Part shown: in pieces, positions 1 to 7,665 of the stretch
Layout: every line of letters begins with the position of its first letter
How positions within the stretch are numbered: the first letter of the stretch is position 1
NCBI RefSeq assembly: GCF_050529585.1
Contig: NZ_CP172882.1
Span: forward strand, 2,418,001-2,482,000
Source: Enterococcus_D sp050529585
GTDB lineage: Bacteria > Bacillota > Bacilli > Lactobacillales > Enterococcaceae
Reading direction: 5' to 3'
Length of the DNA: 64,000 nt
Notes under the pieces: model-generated
The model's input: only the letters and a program-made list of their open reading frames with translations
What the model was told of the DNA's origin: nothing
Database searches by the model: none
Translations under genes and position numbers: made by a program

Positions 1-232
1 TGGCACGGAACGTTCCTTCAATCAGTGTCCGAGCCATTGGTAACTTGACTTTCCCTTTTTTATTGAATATCACAGTGCCTTCTCTTTCCATTGCAGCAAC
101 CGTCTGAACCAGATTTTTGAAGTCAGTACTTTTTTGCAAACCTAAGCCTTCAGCGATCTCTTCCATTGAAAAACTTTTCTTACTGCTGTTTTTCAAGTAG
201 TCAACTATTTTTATTTTGATATTTTCTGTCAT
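1..232 (-). CDS. rnr: Ribonuclease R, N-terminal part (cut by window edge)
   Basis: RNase R is a processive 3'-to-5' exoribonuclease that degrades structured RNA. Only the first 77 codons lie in the window. They encode the N-terminal winged-helix region and the start of the first cold-shock domain (MARTLIEGTFRA), the usual RNase R join between these two parts. The ATG at 232 sits 3 bases after the stop of the upstream esterase gene, so the two are probably co-transcribed. The order secG-esterase-rnr is common in Firmicutes and supports the call. The catalytic RNB domain is outside the window, so integrity cannot be judged. Confidence 0.85.
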   Translation of the reverse strand, partial: MTENIKIKIVDYLKNSSKKSFSMEEIAEGLGLQKSTDFKNLVQTVAAMEREGTVIFNKKGKVKLPMARTLIEGTFRA

Positions 233-235
233 TAC

Positions 236-988
236 TCACTCTTTCCAAGCCAGTGTTTCAAGAAATGCAAACACATCTTGCTCTAATTTTTTGCGTTCTG
301 GTCCTACCGTCACCACATGACCGCTCTCTGGATACCATTGCAGTGTATAGGGAATATGTGCCAATCCCGCAGCTGTCCGAAAAACCGTTTGAGGATCGAT
401 CATTTGGTCCTTCCCCGCTTGCGCGAGAAAAACCGGTTGTTCGATTTGTGATAGGTTAGCAGCAGTTTCTTGCCCAACTGCTTCGATACCAGCCAATTGC
501 TGGCGTACTTTCGTTGGAACATCTGCCAAGATCGCCTTTTGCTGACTTTCATCTAAATCAGAATATTGCAAGATCATGGCTGCATATTTTTCAAAGTTGG
601 CTGGCACTTGATTGTTCGTTTCAAATAATGGTGAACAAAATAATCCGCCTCCGAGGAGTGTATCATCTTTTGTGAGACGATCCATGGCTAAGATTCCCCC
701 CATCGATAACCCCAAAACAGCAACTTCTTGATACCCCTGTGCTCTGACGTACGCTACTGCTGCAGCAGCGTCTTCTTGCCAAGTTTCCATGCTGTGAGTG
801 AGGATATCCTCTGGATTGGTGGTTCCGTGACCTTTGAACATCGGTGTATAAACCGTATACTCTTTTTGTTCTAAAAAGCGGCAAAGCATTCGAACATCAT
901 TTGGGCTTCCTGAATAGGCATGAAACAAAATGACAGCCCGCTTTCCGTTGCGCGCAAATACTGGTTTTGGTTGATTAAATGTTTTCAT
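236..988 (-). CDS. est: Carboxylesterase, alpha/beta hydrolase (Est family)
   Basis: A 250-residue cytoplasmic serine hydrolase of the short-chain carboxylesterase/monoacylglycerol lipase type. The whole triad is visible: Ser95 in the elbow GLSMG, Asp194 in AGKD and His224 in ESGH. The oxyanion loop LFHAYSGS lies near residue 23. There is no signal peptide. A GAAAGGA ribosome site precedes the ATG. It lies between secG and rnr, as in Bacillus and Enterococcus, but a terminator after secG and an extended -10 element upstream suggest it can be transcribed separately with rnr. The natural substrate is unknown. Confidence 0.88.
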   Translation of the reverse strand: MKTFNQPKPVFARNGKRAVILFHAYSGSPNDVRMLCRFLEQKEYTVYTPMFKGHGTTNPEDILTHSMETWQEDAAAAVAYVRAQGYQEVAVLGLSMGGILAMDRLTKDDTLLGGGLFCSPLFETNNQVPANFEKYAAMILQYSDLDESQQKAILADVPTKVRQQLAGIEAVGQETAANLSQIEQPVFLAQAGKDQMIDPQTVFRTAAGLAHIPYTLQWYPESGHVVTVGPERKKLEQDVFAFLETLAWKE

Positions 989-1012
989 CTCTTTCCTTTC
1001 ACCTCACGTCCA

Positions 1013-1018
1013 ATTCTA
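1013..1018 (-). promoter_or_regulatory. Extended -10 element for est-rnr
   Basis: On the minus strand TGG-TAGAAT is an extended -10 element about 25 bases before the esterase start. The -35 region 17 bases upstream (CAATGT) is poor, so this call rests on the extended -10 and on its place after the secG terminator. Confidence 0.35.
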
Positions 1019-1073
1019 CCATAGTTCATGAAAATACATTGGTATTTACAATTAAAAAAAGAGCCGACAAACG

Positions 1074-1100
1074 AAAAAAAACCTCTCCAAAGAGAGGTTC
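1074..1100 (-). terminator. Rho-independent terminator after secG
   Basis: On the minus strand a perfect 7-bp stem (ACCTCTC/GAGAGGT, loop CAAA) runs straight into a T-run. It starts 13 bases after the secG stop. Confidence 0.8.
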
Positions 1101-1113
1101 AGGGACAAAATGA

Positions 1114-1350
1114 TTAACTCGATGATAGATAAGCCAAAATAAAGAGCAAAACCATCCAAACAAAGCCCAAAATGGCTGTTGAACGTTGCATGACCGCTTC
1201 AAATCCACGGGCTTTTTGCTTGCCGAACAATTGATCTGCGCCGCCAGAAAATGCGCTTGCTGCACTATTTTGTTTACTAGGTTGCATCATGATCGTGATC
1301 ACCATAATAATGGAAATGACAATCACAGCGGTGAGTAAAAGATTATACAC
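1114..1350 (-). CDS. secG: Preprotein translocase subunit SecG
   Basis: SecG is the small auxiliary subunit of the SecYEG translocon. The 78-residue product has the normal length and topology: a first membrane helix (about residues 3-22), a polar loop with the conserved run SAFSGGADQLFG, and a second helix (about 56-75). The start is GTG, preceded by a strong AAGGAGG ribosome site. An extended -10 (TGG-TACAAT) lies about 40 bases upstream. It heads the secG-est-rnr cluster, with a terminator directly after it. Confidence 0.93.
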   Translation of the reverse strand: MYNLLLTAVIVISIIMVITIMMQPSKQNSAASAFSGGADQLFGKQKARGFEAVMQRSTAILGFVWMVLLFILAYLSSS

Positions 1351-1386
1351 GATAGCTCCTCCTTGCTTGCTAAAGTCGTCTTTTCT

Positions 1387-1392
1387 ATTGTA
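1387..1392 (-). promoter_or_regulatory. secG: Extended -10 of the secG promoter
   Basis: The minus strand reads TGG-TACAAT, a good extended -10, about 37 bases before the GTG start. No clear -35 hexamer lies at 17 bases. Confidence 0.4.
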
Positions 1393-1483
1393 CCATTCCA
1401 GAAACGATTAAGCTACTATAAATCGCATCACACATAGACTGAATCGCCAATTGGTACGAAGAAATAGACCACCCGCTAGCATA

Positions 1484-1756
1484 CTAGCGATCTAAGACAT
1501 CATCATATTCAGGTTTTTCTTTGAATTCTTTGACAGCGAAGGAACATACAGGCATGATTTTTTTATCTTCATTGCGGGCTTTTTCAACAACTGCAGCTAA
1601 CAATTTTTGGGCCAGCTGCTGTCCACGATACTTGCTGTCAACAAACGTATGGTCAACTACCAGTACATCCCCAGGAGCTTCTTGCCAAGTGATCTCGCCA
1701 ACCTCTGTTTCCTCATCATATAGTGCAAAACGCTTGTTTTCTTCTTTAATCTCCAT
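1484..1756 (-). CDS. Small GNAT-like N-acetyltransferase (YjdJ/YidJ type)
   Basis: A 90-residue protein of the short Gcn5-related acetyltransferase family. It carries DHTFVDSKYRGQQLA, the acetyl-CoA pyrophosphate-binding R-G-Q/G-x-G/A-like loop, and the C-terminal VCSFAVKEF strand seen in these mini-GNATs. The ATG at 1756 is preferred because GGGTGGAG lies just upstream and the product then begins MEIKEENKRF, the usual fold start. It overlaps the 3' end of the upstream hydrolase gene by 11 bases, so translation is probably coupled. A hairpin without a T-run (1475-1490) covers the stop codon. The substrate is unknown. Confidence 0.8.
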   Translation of the reverse strand: MEIKEENKRFALYDEETEVGEITWQEAPGDVLVVDHTFVDSKYRGQQLAQKLLAAVVEKARNEDKKIMPVCSFAVKEFKEKPEYDDVLDR

Positions 1757-2726
1757 TTTCTCCACCCTTTCTATCAGACATCGTCTGTGTTTGCAATTGT
1801 TCAATAAAGCCAAGAACTGTTGGCCAGTAATTTGGCGCATCTGTGACTGCTTGTAAATGACCCATCTTTGGAAAAATCACTTGCTGCTTTGCACCAGCTG
1901 TTGCTTCCATTAATGTATTTGATTCACTAACAGCCAAAAAACTATCTGCTTCACCATGCAAGAATAAGACAGGTAAGTGATTACTGCCAATTTGCCGCGT
2001 CACGGATATTTGTAAAAACGGATAGCCAACTACTTGTTTACTGTACCGATTAGCAACCCGTAAAAATCGTTTGATGGGCAAACGTGAAAATTGTGGCAAA
2101 CTCGAACGAATCCCACTATATACCGATGTATAACTGCTATCTGCAATCAAACCGACAACTTGAGCTGGCATCACTTCTCCACTAGCCAGTAACAAGGTAG
2201 CTGCGCCCATACCAAGGCCATAAAGATAGATCCGACATTGATTGTCTTTTTCTAAGACTTTGTCGATCCACAAAAGCAAATCCATCCGATCAAGCCACCC
2301 CAACCCAATTTCTTTGCCTTCACTTTTCCCATGCGCCCTTAAATCAGGTACCAATACATTATACCCTTCTTGCCAAAATTTCTCAGCCGGTCCTTGGCAA
2401 TCAGAACGGCCATCGCTGCGATACCCATGTAAACAAATCACCCAAGTCTTAGCACACTGGTCAAACACTCTGGCAGTCAATAATAAATCATCCGAAGAAA
2501 CCAGTGTACAATCGGCACCTTGTTTCCAGAATGAATCCTCTGTTTCATTTGCTCTATTTTCATAAGGAATACCCAACTTTTTTCTGCCTTCTTTGACATA
2601 CCATTCATTGTTTCGCATAATAATCGCCGAAACAAAATAACGAACACCTTTTTTGAGATGTGCAGTCCGATATGTGTAGTATAAAGAATAGCATAACACA
2701 AGTAATACGATCAATAACCAAATCAT
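1746..2726 (-). CDS. Membrane-anchored alpha/beta hydrolase with Gly at the nucleophile position
   Basis: A 326-residue protein with one N-terminal membrane helix (residues 2-18) followed by an outward-facing or tethered alpha/beta hydrolase domain of the YqkD-like family: oxyanion region ICLHGYRSDG (98-106), PDLRAHGKS, then the elbow. The family elbow G-x-S-x-G reads G-L-G-M-G, so residue 172 is Gly (codon GGT) where the nucleophile Ser is expected. The acid (Asp261 in HGEAD) and His290 (KMGH) are kept. This could be an inactive paralogue, a binding protein or a recent AGT-to-GGT change. It is first of a two-gene unit with the mini-GNAT gene. Fold confidence is high and activity is doubtful. 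Confidence 0.82.
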   Translation of the reverse strand: MIWLLIVLLVLCYSLYYTYRTAHLKKGVRYFVSAIIMRNNEWYVKEGRKKLGIPYENRANETEDSFWKQGADCTLVSSDDLLLTARVFDQCAKTWVICLHGYRSDGRSDCQGPAEKFWQEGYNVLVPDLRAHGKSEGKEIGLGWLDRMDLLLWIDKVLEKDNQCRIYLYGLGMGAATLLLASGEVMPAQVVGLIADSSYTSVYSGIRSSLPQFSRLPIKRFLRVANRYSKQVVGYPFLQISVTRQIGSNHLPVLFLHGEADSFLAVSESNTLMEATAGAKQQVIFPKMGHLQAVTDAPNYWPTVLGFIEQLQTQTMSDRKGGENGD

Positions 2727-2745
2727 AGGAGCCCCCCTTGAATTC

Positions 2746-2775
2746 AGTGTACCATTTACGGTGAAATTGAGCCAA
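2746..2775 (-). promoter_or_regulatory. Sigma-A promoter of the hydrolase-GNAT unit
   Basis: On the minus strand TTGGCT, 18 bases, then TACACT preceded by TGG (extended -10). It lies about 20 bases before the hydrolase start, just upstream of a CAAGGGGGG ribosome site. Confidence 0.6.
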
Positions 2776-2780
2776 AATTT

Positions 2781-3037
2781 TGAATAGTCCTAGTCAAATT
2801 TTAAAAAATCGGACTATCTCTTATGATTGGAAGATGATCCGCAGACCATCTTTTTTAGTGAATCAAAATAATGTTCACTGTTTTTACATATTGACCTATT
2901 TAAAAATAATCAGTATAAACAAAAAATATATCTATGAAATTGACATTTCGATAACGGTCACTGACATACTCATTGTTCCATCTTAAAATCTCTTGTTTTT
3001 GTTTCAGAGATTCTATTTAGTTTTTTAATTTTTCCGC
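2781..3037. other. AT-rich intergenic stretch without a supported gene
   Basis: This stretch lies between the eno terminator and the hydrolase promoter. A short open frame on the plus strand (2780-2986) has no ribosome site and no recognisable motif and is not annotated. No RNA structure or repeat was recognised. Confidence 0.5.
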
Positions 3038-3080
3038 AAAAAAAATCGAAACTACAGATGATCATCTGCAGTTCCGATTT
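3038..3080 (-). terminator. Terminator of the glycolytic operon after eno
   Basis: A 15-bp imperfect stem built from ATCGGAACTGCAGATGA and its complement is followed by eight T residues on the minus strand, about 18 bases after the eno stop. Confidence 0.85.
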
Positions 3081-3097
3081 TGAACATTCATAAAGAA

Positions 3098-4399
3098 TTA
3101 TTTGTTTTTCAAGTTGTAGAAAGCTTGTAATCCTTTGTATTCAGCAACTTCACCAAGTTGGTCTTCGATACGTAGTAATTGGTTGTATTTAGCAATACGG
3201 TCAGTACGTGAAAGAGAACCAGTTTTGATTTGGCCAGCGTTTGTTGCAACAGCGATATCAGAGATTGTTGAATCTTCTGTTTCACCTGAACGGTGAGATA
3301 CAACTGCAGTGTAGCCAGCTTCTTTAGCCATTTCGATGGCATTGAATGTTTCAGTCAATGTACCGATTTGGTTTACTTTGATTAAGATTGAGTTACCGAT
3401 ACCGTTTTTGATTCCTTTTTCAAGGATTTCAGTGTTGGTAACAAATAAATCGTCACCTACTAATTGAACTTTGTCGCCTAAACGTTCAGTTAATAGTTTC
3501 CAACCATCCCAGTCGTTTTCGTCCATACCATCTTCGATTGTGATGATTGGATATTTGTTAACTAATTCTTCTAAGTAGTCAACTTGTTCAGCAGCTGTAC
3601 GTTTCACGCCAGTTTCGCCTTCAAATTTAGTGTAGTCATACACGCCATTTTCGTAGAATTCTGATGATGCACAGTCAAAACCTAGATATACATCTTTACC
3701 TGGTTCTAAACCAGCAGCTTTGATTGCTTCTAAAATTGTTTCAACACCGTCTTCAGTTCCTTCAAAACGAGGAGCGAAACCACCTTCGTCACCTACTGAA
3801 GTTTCTAAACCACGTTTAGATAGAATTGATTTCAAGGCATGGAATACTTCAGCACCCCAACGTAGACCTTCTTTGAAAGTAGGTGCGCCTACTGGTAAGA
3901 TCATGAATTCTTGGAAAGCGATTGGTGCGTCTGAGTGAGAACCGCCATTGATGATGTTCATCATAGGTGTAGGCAATACTTTTGTATTAAATCCGCCTAA
4001 GTAGTGGTATAAAGGTACTTCAAGGTAATCAGCAGCTGCACGTGCAACGGCGATAGATACACCTAGAATTGCATTGGCACCTAATTTACCTTTGTTAGGA
4101 GTTCCATCTAAAGCGATCATTGCTTTATCGATAGCCATTTGATCACGTACATCGTAACCGATGATTGCTTCTGCAATGACGTTGTTTACATTGTCAACTG
4201 CCTTCGTTACACCTTTACCGCCATAACGAGCTTTGTCGCCATCACGTAATTCAACTGCTTCGTGTTCACCTGTTGAAGCGCCTGAAGGCACCATTCCGCG
4301 GCCGAATGCACCTGATTCTGTGTAGACTTCTACTTCGATAGTTGGGTTACCACGTGAGTCAAGGACTTCGCGTGCGTAAACATCAGTAATAATTGACAT
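3098..4399 (-). CDS. eno: Enolase (phosphopyruvate hydratase)
   Basis: Enolase interconverts 2-phosphoglycerate and phosphoenolpyruvate. In Gram-positive bacteria it is also found on the surface and in the RNA degradosome. The 433-residue product is full length. Visible residues are Glu205 (GDEGG, general acid), Lys341 (LIKVNQIGT, general base) and the magnesium ligands Asp242, Glu289 and Asp316, with the SHRSGETED loop near residue 368. It is the last gene of the cggR-gap-pgk-tpiA-eno block. A separate promoter (4459-4487) and a strong AAAGGAGAG ribosome site suggest extra, independent expression. Confidence 0.98.
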   Translation of the reverse strand: MSIITDVYAREVLDSRGNPTIEVEVYTESGAFGRGMVPSGASTGEHEAVELRDGDKARYGGKGVTKAVDNVNNVIAEAIIGYDVRDQMAIDKAMIALDGTPNKGKLGANAILGVSIAVARAAADYLEVPLYHYLGGFNTKVLPTPMMNIINGGSHSDAPIAFQEFMILPVGAPTFKEGLRWGAEVFHALKSILSKRGLETSVGDEGGFAPRFEGTEDGVETILEAIKAAGLEPGKDVYLGFDCASSEFYENGVYDYTKFEGETGVKRTAAEQVDYLEELVNKYPIITIEDGMDENDWDGWKLLTERLGDKVQLVGDDLFVTNTEILEKGIKNGIGNSILIKVNQIGTLTETFNAIEMAKEAGYTAVVSHRSGETEDSTISDIAVATNAGQIKTGSLSRTDRIAKYNQLLRIEDQLGEVAEYKGLQAFYNLKNK

Positions 4400-4458
4400 G
4401 TTTTGTCTCTCCTTTGAGTTTGTTTTATCTTAAGGGGCGAACCCTTGCGAACATCTTT

Positions 4459-4487
4459 ATTGTAGTGAAAAAATCAGCATACTGCAA
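4459..4487 (-). promoter_or_regulatory. eno: Separate promoter for eno
   Basis: The minus strand has TTGCAG, exactly 17 bases, then TACAAT, between tpiA and eno. The leader also holds a small AAGGG/CCCTT hairpin with loop TTCGC (about 4433-4447), without a T-run. Confidence 0.6.
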
Positions 4488-4510
4488 ATGATAATTTCAT
4501 GAAAACAAAA

Positions 4511-5266
4511 TTATTTTACAGCGTCTAATAATGCTAAGAATGAATCAGCTTGCAAGCTTGCGCCGCCGACTAATGCACCATCAACATTTTCTTTAGCCAT
4601 GTATTCAGCAATGTTTTCTGGTTTAACAGAACCGCCGTATTGGATACGAACACTTTGTGCTACTTCATTGCCATACAATTTTTCAACTGTTTTACGTACC
4701 ACACCACAGATTTCATCTGCAATGTTGGCATCTGCTGATTTACCAGTACCAATTGCCCAGATAGGTTCATAAGCAATCACTAGGTTGCTGACTTGACCAT
4801 CTGTTAAGCCTTCTAAACCGGCAGTGATTTGTCCTTCGATCCATTCAGCAGTTTTGCCTGCTTCATAAGTTTCAAGTGTTTCACCACAGCAAAGAATTGG
4901 CAACATACCATTGGCAAAGATTGCTTTGGCTTTTTTGTTGATATCTTCGTCTGTTTCGTGGAAGTATTCACGACGTTCTGAATGGCCGATGATGACATAA
5001 TCAACACCTAAATCAGCTAATGCTGCAGGTGAAGTTTCGCCAGTAAAGGCACCTTCATTTTCCCAGTAGCTGTTTTGCGCAGCAATTTTTAAATCAGTTC
5101 CTTTTGCTGCAGTTGTCAATGTTTCTAAAAACAATGCTGGGGCACCAATGACTGAATCAACAGTATCGTTGCTAGGGATCTTTGTTTTGACTGCTTCAGC
5201 AAATTCTTTTGCTTCTTTCGCAGTTTTGTTCATTTTCCAGTTGCCGGCAATAATTGGTTTACGCAT
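4511..5266 (-). CDS. tpiA: Triosephosphate isomerase
   Basis: TIM interconverts dihydroxyacetone phosphate and glyceraldehyde 3-phosphate. The 251-residue TIM barrel has its catalytic set intact: Asn9 and Lys11 (GNWKMN), His95 (IGHSERRE) and Glu167 (YEPIWAIGTG). The start at 5266 (MRKPIIAGNWK) is preferred over an in-frame upstream codon because it matches the family N-terminus and follows AAAAGGAG. A GC-rich hairpin without a T-run lies between pgk and this gene and may stabilise the processed transcript. Confidence 0.97.
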   Translation of the reverse strand: MRKPIIAGNWKMNKTAKEAKEFAEAVKTKIPSNDTVDSVIGAPALFLETLTTAAKGTDLKIAAQNSYWENEGAFTGETSPAALADLGVDYVIIGHSERREYFHETDEDINKKAKAIFANGMLPILCCGETLETYEAGKTAEWIEGQITAGLEGLTDGQVSNLVIAYEPIWAIGTGKSADANIADEICGVVRKTVEKLYGNEVAQSVRIQYGGSVKPENIAEYMAKENVDGALVGGASLQADSFLALLDAVK

Positions 5267-5292
5267 ATTCTGGCACTCCTTTTCATTATCAA

Positions 5293-5325
5293 GGGGCACT
5301 AAGCTATTTGCTTAGCACCTGCCCC
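5293..5325 (-). other. Hairpin between pgk and tpiA, not a terminator
   Basis: GGGGCA pairs with TGCCCC and CTAAGC with GCTTAG, with a 3-base bulge. No T-run follows. It could be a transcript stability or processing element of the glycolytic mRNA. Confidence 0.5.
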
Positions 5326-5335
5326 TCGTTATTGA

Positions 5336-6526
5336 TTATTTATCGTTGATTGCTGCTAATCCAGGAAGCGTTTTGCCTTCTAGTAATTCTAGGCTGGCAC
5401 CGCCACCTGTTGAGATATGGGTGAATTTATCAGCAAAACCTAATTGTTCCGCTGCAGCCGCAGAGTCGCCGCCACCGATGATCGTTGTTGCATCTTCAAG
5501 GTTAGCGATTGCTTCACAGACACCGATCGTACCATTGGCAAAGTTAGACATTTCGAATACACCCATTGGGCCATTCCAAACAACTGTTTTTGCACCTTTT
5601 AACGTTTCAGCAAATAATGCAATTGTTTCAGGTCCGATATCTAAGCCCATTTGACCTGCTGGCACATCACCAGTGTGTTCTTCAGTCGGTACATCGTTTG
5701 AGAATTCAGCAGCAGTGATTGAATCTACTGGCAATACTAATTTGTCACCAGCTTTTTCAATCAACTCTTTCGCCAAGTCAACTTTATCTGCTTCTACTAA
5801 AGAGTTGCCGATTTCCATACCTTTGGCTTTGTAGAAGGTATATGTCATACCGCCACCAATCAAAATTTTGTCCGCTTTAGGGATCAAGTTTTCGATTACG
5901 CCGATTTTATCAGATACTTTTGCGCCGCCAAGGATCGCGATCATAGGATGTTTTGGTTCTTCCACTGCTTCACCGATAAATTTGATTTCTTTTTCCATTA
6001 AGAAACCAGCGACTGTTGGGATACCAGTAGAGGCAATACCAACGTTTGACGCATGGGCACGGTGTGCTGTACCAAATGCATCATTGACAAACACGTCACC
6101 TAATGAAGCCCAGTATTTACCAAGTTCAGGGTCGTTTTTGCTTTCTTTTTTGCCATCAACATCTTCAAAACGTGTGTTTTCGAAGACAACAACATCGCCA
6201 TCTTTCATGTTGTTGATAGCTGCTTCTAATTTTTCACCACGTGTTTGATCAACGAAAGTGACATCTTTGCCTAAAAGTTCGCTTAAGCGAGCGGCAACAG
6301 GTGCTAAGGATTTACCTGCTTTGTCTGCTTCTTCTTTTACACGTCCTAAGTGAGAAAATAAAATCGCTTTACCACCATGTTCGATCACATAGTTGATTGT
6401 AGGTAATGCCGCCTTGATCCGTGTGTCGTCACCAATGACGCCGTCTTTTAACGGCACATTGAAGTCTACACGTACAAGCACTTTTTTATCTTTAACATCG
6501 ATATCTTGAATTGTCTTTTTAGCCAT
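5336..6526 (-). CDS. pgk: Phosphoglycerate kinase
   Basis: PGK makes ATP from 1,3-bisphosphoglycerate. The 396-residue product has the N-domain substrate motif RVDFNVPL, the SHLGR arginine loop, NDAFGTAHRAH, and the C-domain nucleotide loops GGAKVSDK and GGGDSAAA followed by STGGGASLE. The ATG at 6526 (MAKKTIQD) fits the family and has TAGGAGG upstream; a longer in-frame start at 6547 lies inside that ribosome site. It is third in the cggR-gap-pgk-tpiA-eno operon, and a hairpin terminator just upstream probably lowers its expression relative to gap. Confidence 0.97.
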   Translation of the reverse strand: MAKKTIQDIDVKDKKVLVRVDFNVPLKDGVIGDDTRIKAALPTINYVIEHGGKAILFSHLGRVKEEADKAGKSLAPVAARLSELLGKDVTFVDQTRGEKLEAAINNMKDGDVVVFENTRFEDVDGKKESKNDPELGKYWASLGDVFVNDAFGTAHRAHASNVGIASTGIPTVAGFLMEKEIKFIGEAVEEPKHPMIAILGGAKVSDKIGVIENLIPKADKILIGGGMTYTFYKAKGMEIGNSLVEADKVDLAKELIEKAGDKLVLPVDSITAAEFSNDVPTEEHTGDVPAGQMGLDIGPETIALFAETLKGAKTVVWNGPMGVFEMSNFANGTIGVCEAIANLEDATTIIGGGDSAAAAEQLGFADKFTHISTGGGASLELLEGKTLPGLAAINDK

Positions 6527-6553
6527 GAAGAGATGCCTCCTAATCATAATTGT

Positions 6554-6587
6554 AAAAAAAGCGGAGAAGCGCGCTGCTTCCCCGCTT
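6554..6587 (-). terminator. Intra-operon terminator between gap and pgk
   Basis: On the minus strand a two-part stem (GCGG/CCGC and GAAGC/GCTTC around one mismatch, loop AGCGC) is followed by seven T residues. It sits inside an operon, so it probably acts as a partial terminator or stabilises the gap message. Confidence 0.7.
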
Positions 6588-6622
6588 TCTCTTGCGATGG
6601 TTTTAATTACGCGACGCTAATC

Positions 6623-7624
6623 TTAAAGTTTAGCGAAGTATTCTAAAGTACGAACCAATTGTGCAGTGTATGACATTTCGTTGTCATACCAAGCAACAGT
6701 TTTAACTAATTGTTTGTCGCCAACAGTCATTACTTTAGTTTGAGTTGCATCAAATAATGAACCAAAAGTCATACCTACGATATCAGAAGAAACGATTTCG
6801 TCAGTGTTGTAACCGTAAGATTCGTTTGAAGCATCTTTCATTGCTGCATTGATTTCATCAACAGTTACTTTTTTGTCAAGAACAGTAACTAATTCAGTTA
6901 ATGAACCAGTTGCAACTGGAACACGTTGTGCAGCGCCATCTAATTTACCGTTTAACTCTGGAATTACTAAGCCGATAGCTTTAGCAGCACCAGTTGAGTT
7001 AGGTACGATGTTTGCAGCAGCAGCGCGGGCACGGCGGAAGTCACCTTTAGGGTGTGGTCCGTCTAATGTCATTTGGTCACCTGTGTAAGCGTGGATTGTT
7101 GTCATTAAGCCTTCGATAACACCAAATTTGTCATTTAATGTTTTCGCCATTGGTGCTAAACAGTTTGTTGTACATGAAGCACCAGAGATAACTGTTTCGT
7201 CACCTGTTAAAGTTTCATGGTTTGTGTTATAAACGATTGTTGGTACATCATCTCCACCAGGAGCTGAGATAACTACACGTTTTGCACCAGCTGTTAAATG
7301 TTTTTCAGCAGCTGTTTTAGAAGTGAAGAATCCAGTACATTCTAACACGATTTCAACACCTAGTTCGCCCCAAGGCAATTCTTCAGGGTTGCGGTTAGCC
7401 AATACTTTGATTTCGTTGCCGTTCACGTTGAATGATCCATCATGAACTTCAACTGTACCGTTGAAACGTCCTTGTGTTGTATCATATTTTAACAAGTGAG
7501 CTAACATTTTAGCATCTGTTAAGTCATTGATAGCCACAACTTCGATTCCTTCTACTTCTTGGATACGACGAAATGCTAAGCGTCCGATACGTCCAAATCC
7601 ATTAATACCTACTTTAACTGTCAT
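6623..7624 (-). CDS. gap: Glyceraldehyde-3-phosphate dehydrogenase, NAD-type
   Basis: GAPDH makes 1,3-bisphosphoglycerate and NADH. The 333-residue product has the Rossmann start GINGFGRIGRLAFR, catalytic Cys151 in SGASCTTNC and His178 in IHAYTGDQ. Asp at about residue 34 (INDLTD) points to NAD preference. An AGGAGGAAATC ribosome site precedes the ATG. It directly follows cggR, whose product is the expected repressor of this operon in related bacteria. Confidence 0.97.
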   Translation of the reverse strand: MTVKVGINGFGRIGRLAFRRIQEVEGIEVVAINDLTDAKMLAHLLKYDTTQGRFNGTVEVHDGSFNVNGNEIKVLANRNPEELPWGELGVEIVLECTGFFTSKTAAEKHLTAGAKRVVISAPGGDDVPTIVYNTNHETLTGDETVISGASCTTNCLAPMAKTLNDKFGVIEGLMTTIHAYTGDQMTLDGPHPKGDFRRARAAAANIVPNSTGAAKAIGLVIPELNGKLDGAAQRVPVATGSLTELVTVLDKKVTVDEINAAMKDASNESYGYNTDEIVSSDIVGMTFGSLFDATQTKVMTVGDKQLVKTVAWYDNEMSYTAQLVRTLEYFAKL

Positions 7625-7665
7625 TTAAGATTTCCTCCTTATGAAAATCAAAAAAATTATTTATT

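Noticed and set aside
1475..1490. Terminator at the end of the mini-GNAT gene
   Set aside because: The CGCTAG/CTAGCG hairpin is followed by GGTGGTC, not a T-run.
2780..2986. A 68-codon open frame between the hydrolase and eno genes
   Set aside because: No ribosome site, no recognisable motif, strongly AT-rich; likely chance.
5868..6248. A 126-codon plus-strand frame inside pgk
   Set aside because: Antisense to a conserved enzyme and explained by its codon pattern.
6526..6547. Longer pgk start (MIRRHLF...)
   Set aside because: It would include the ribosome site of the ATG at 6526 and does not match the family N-terminus.
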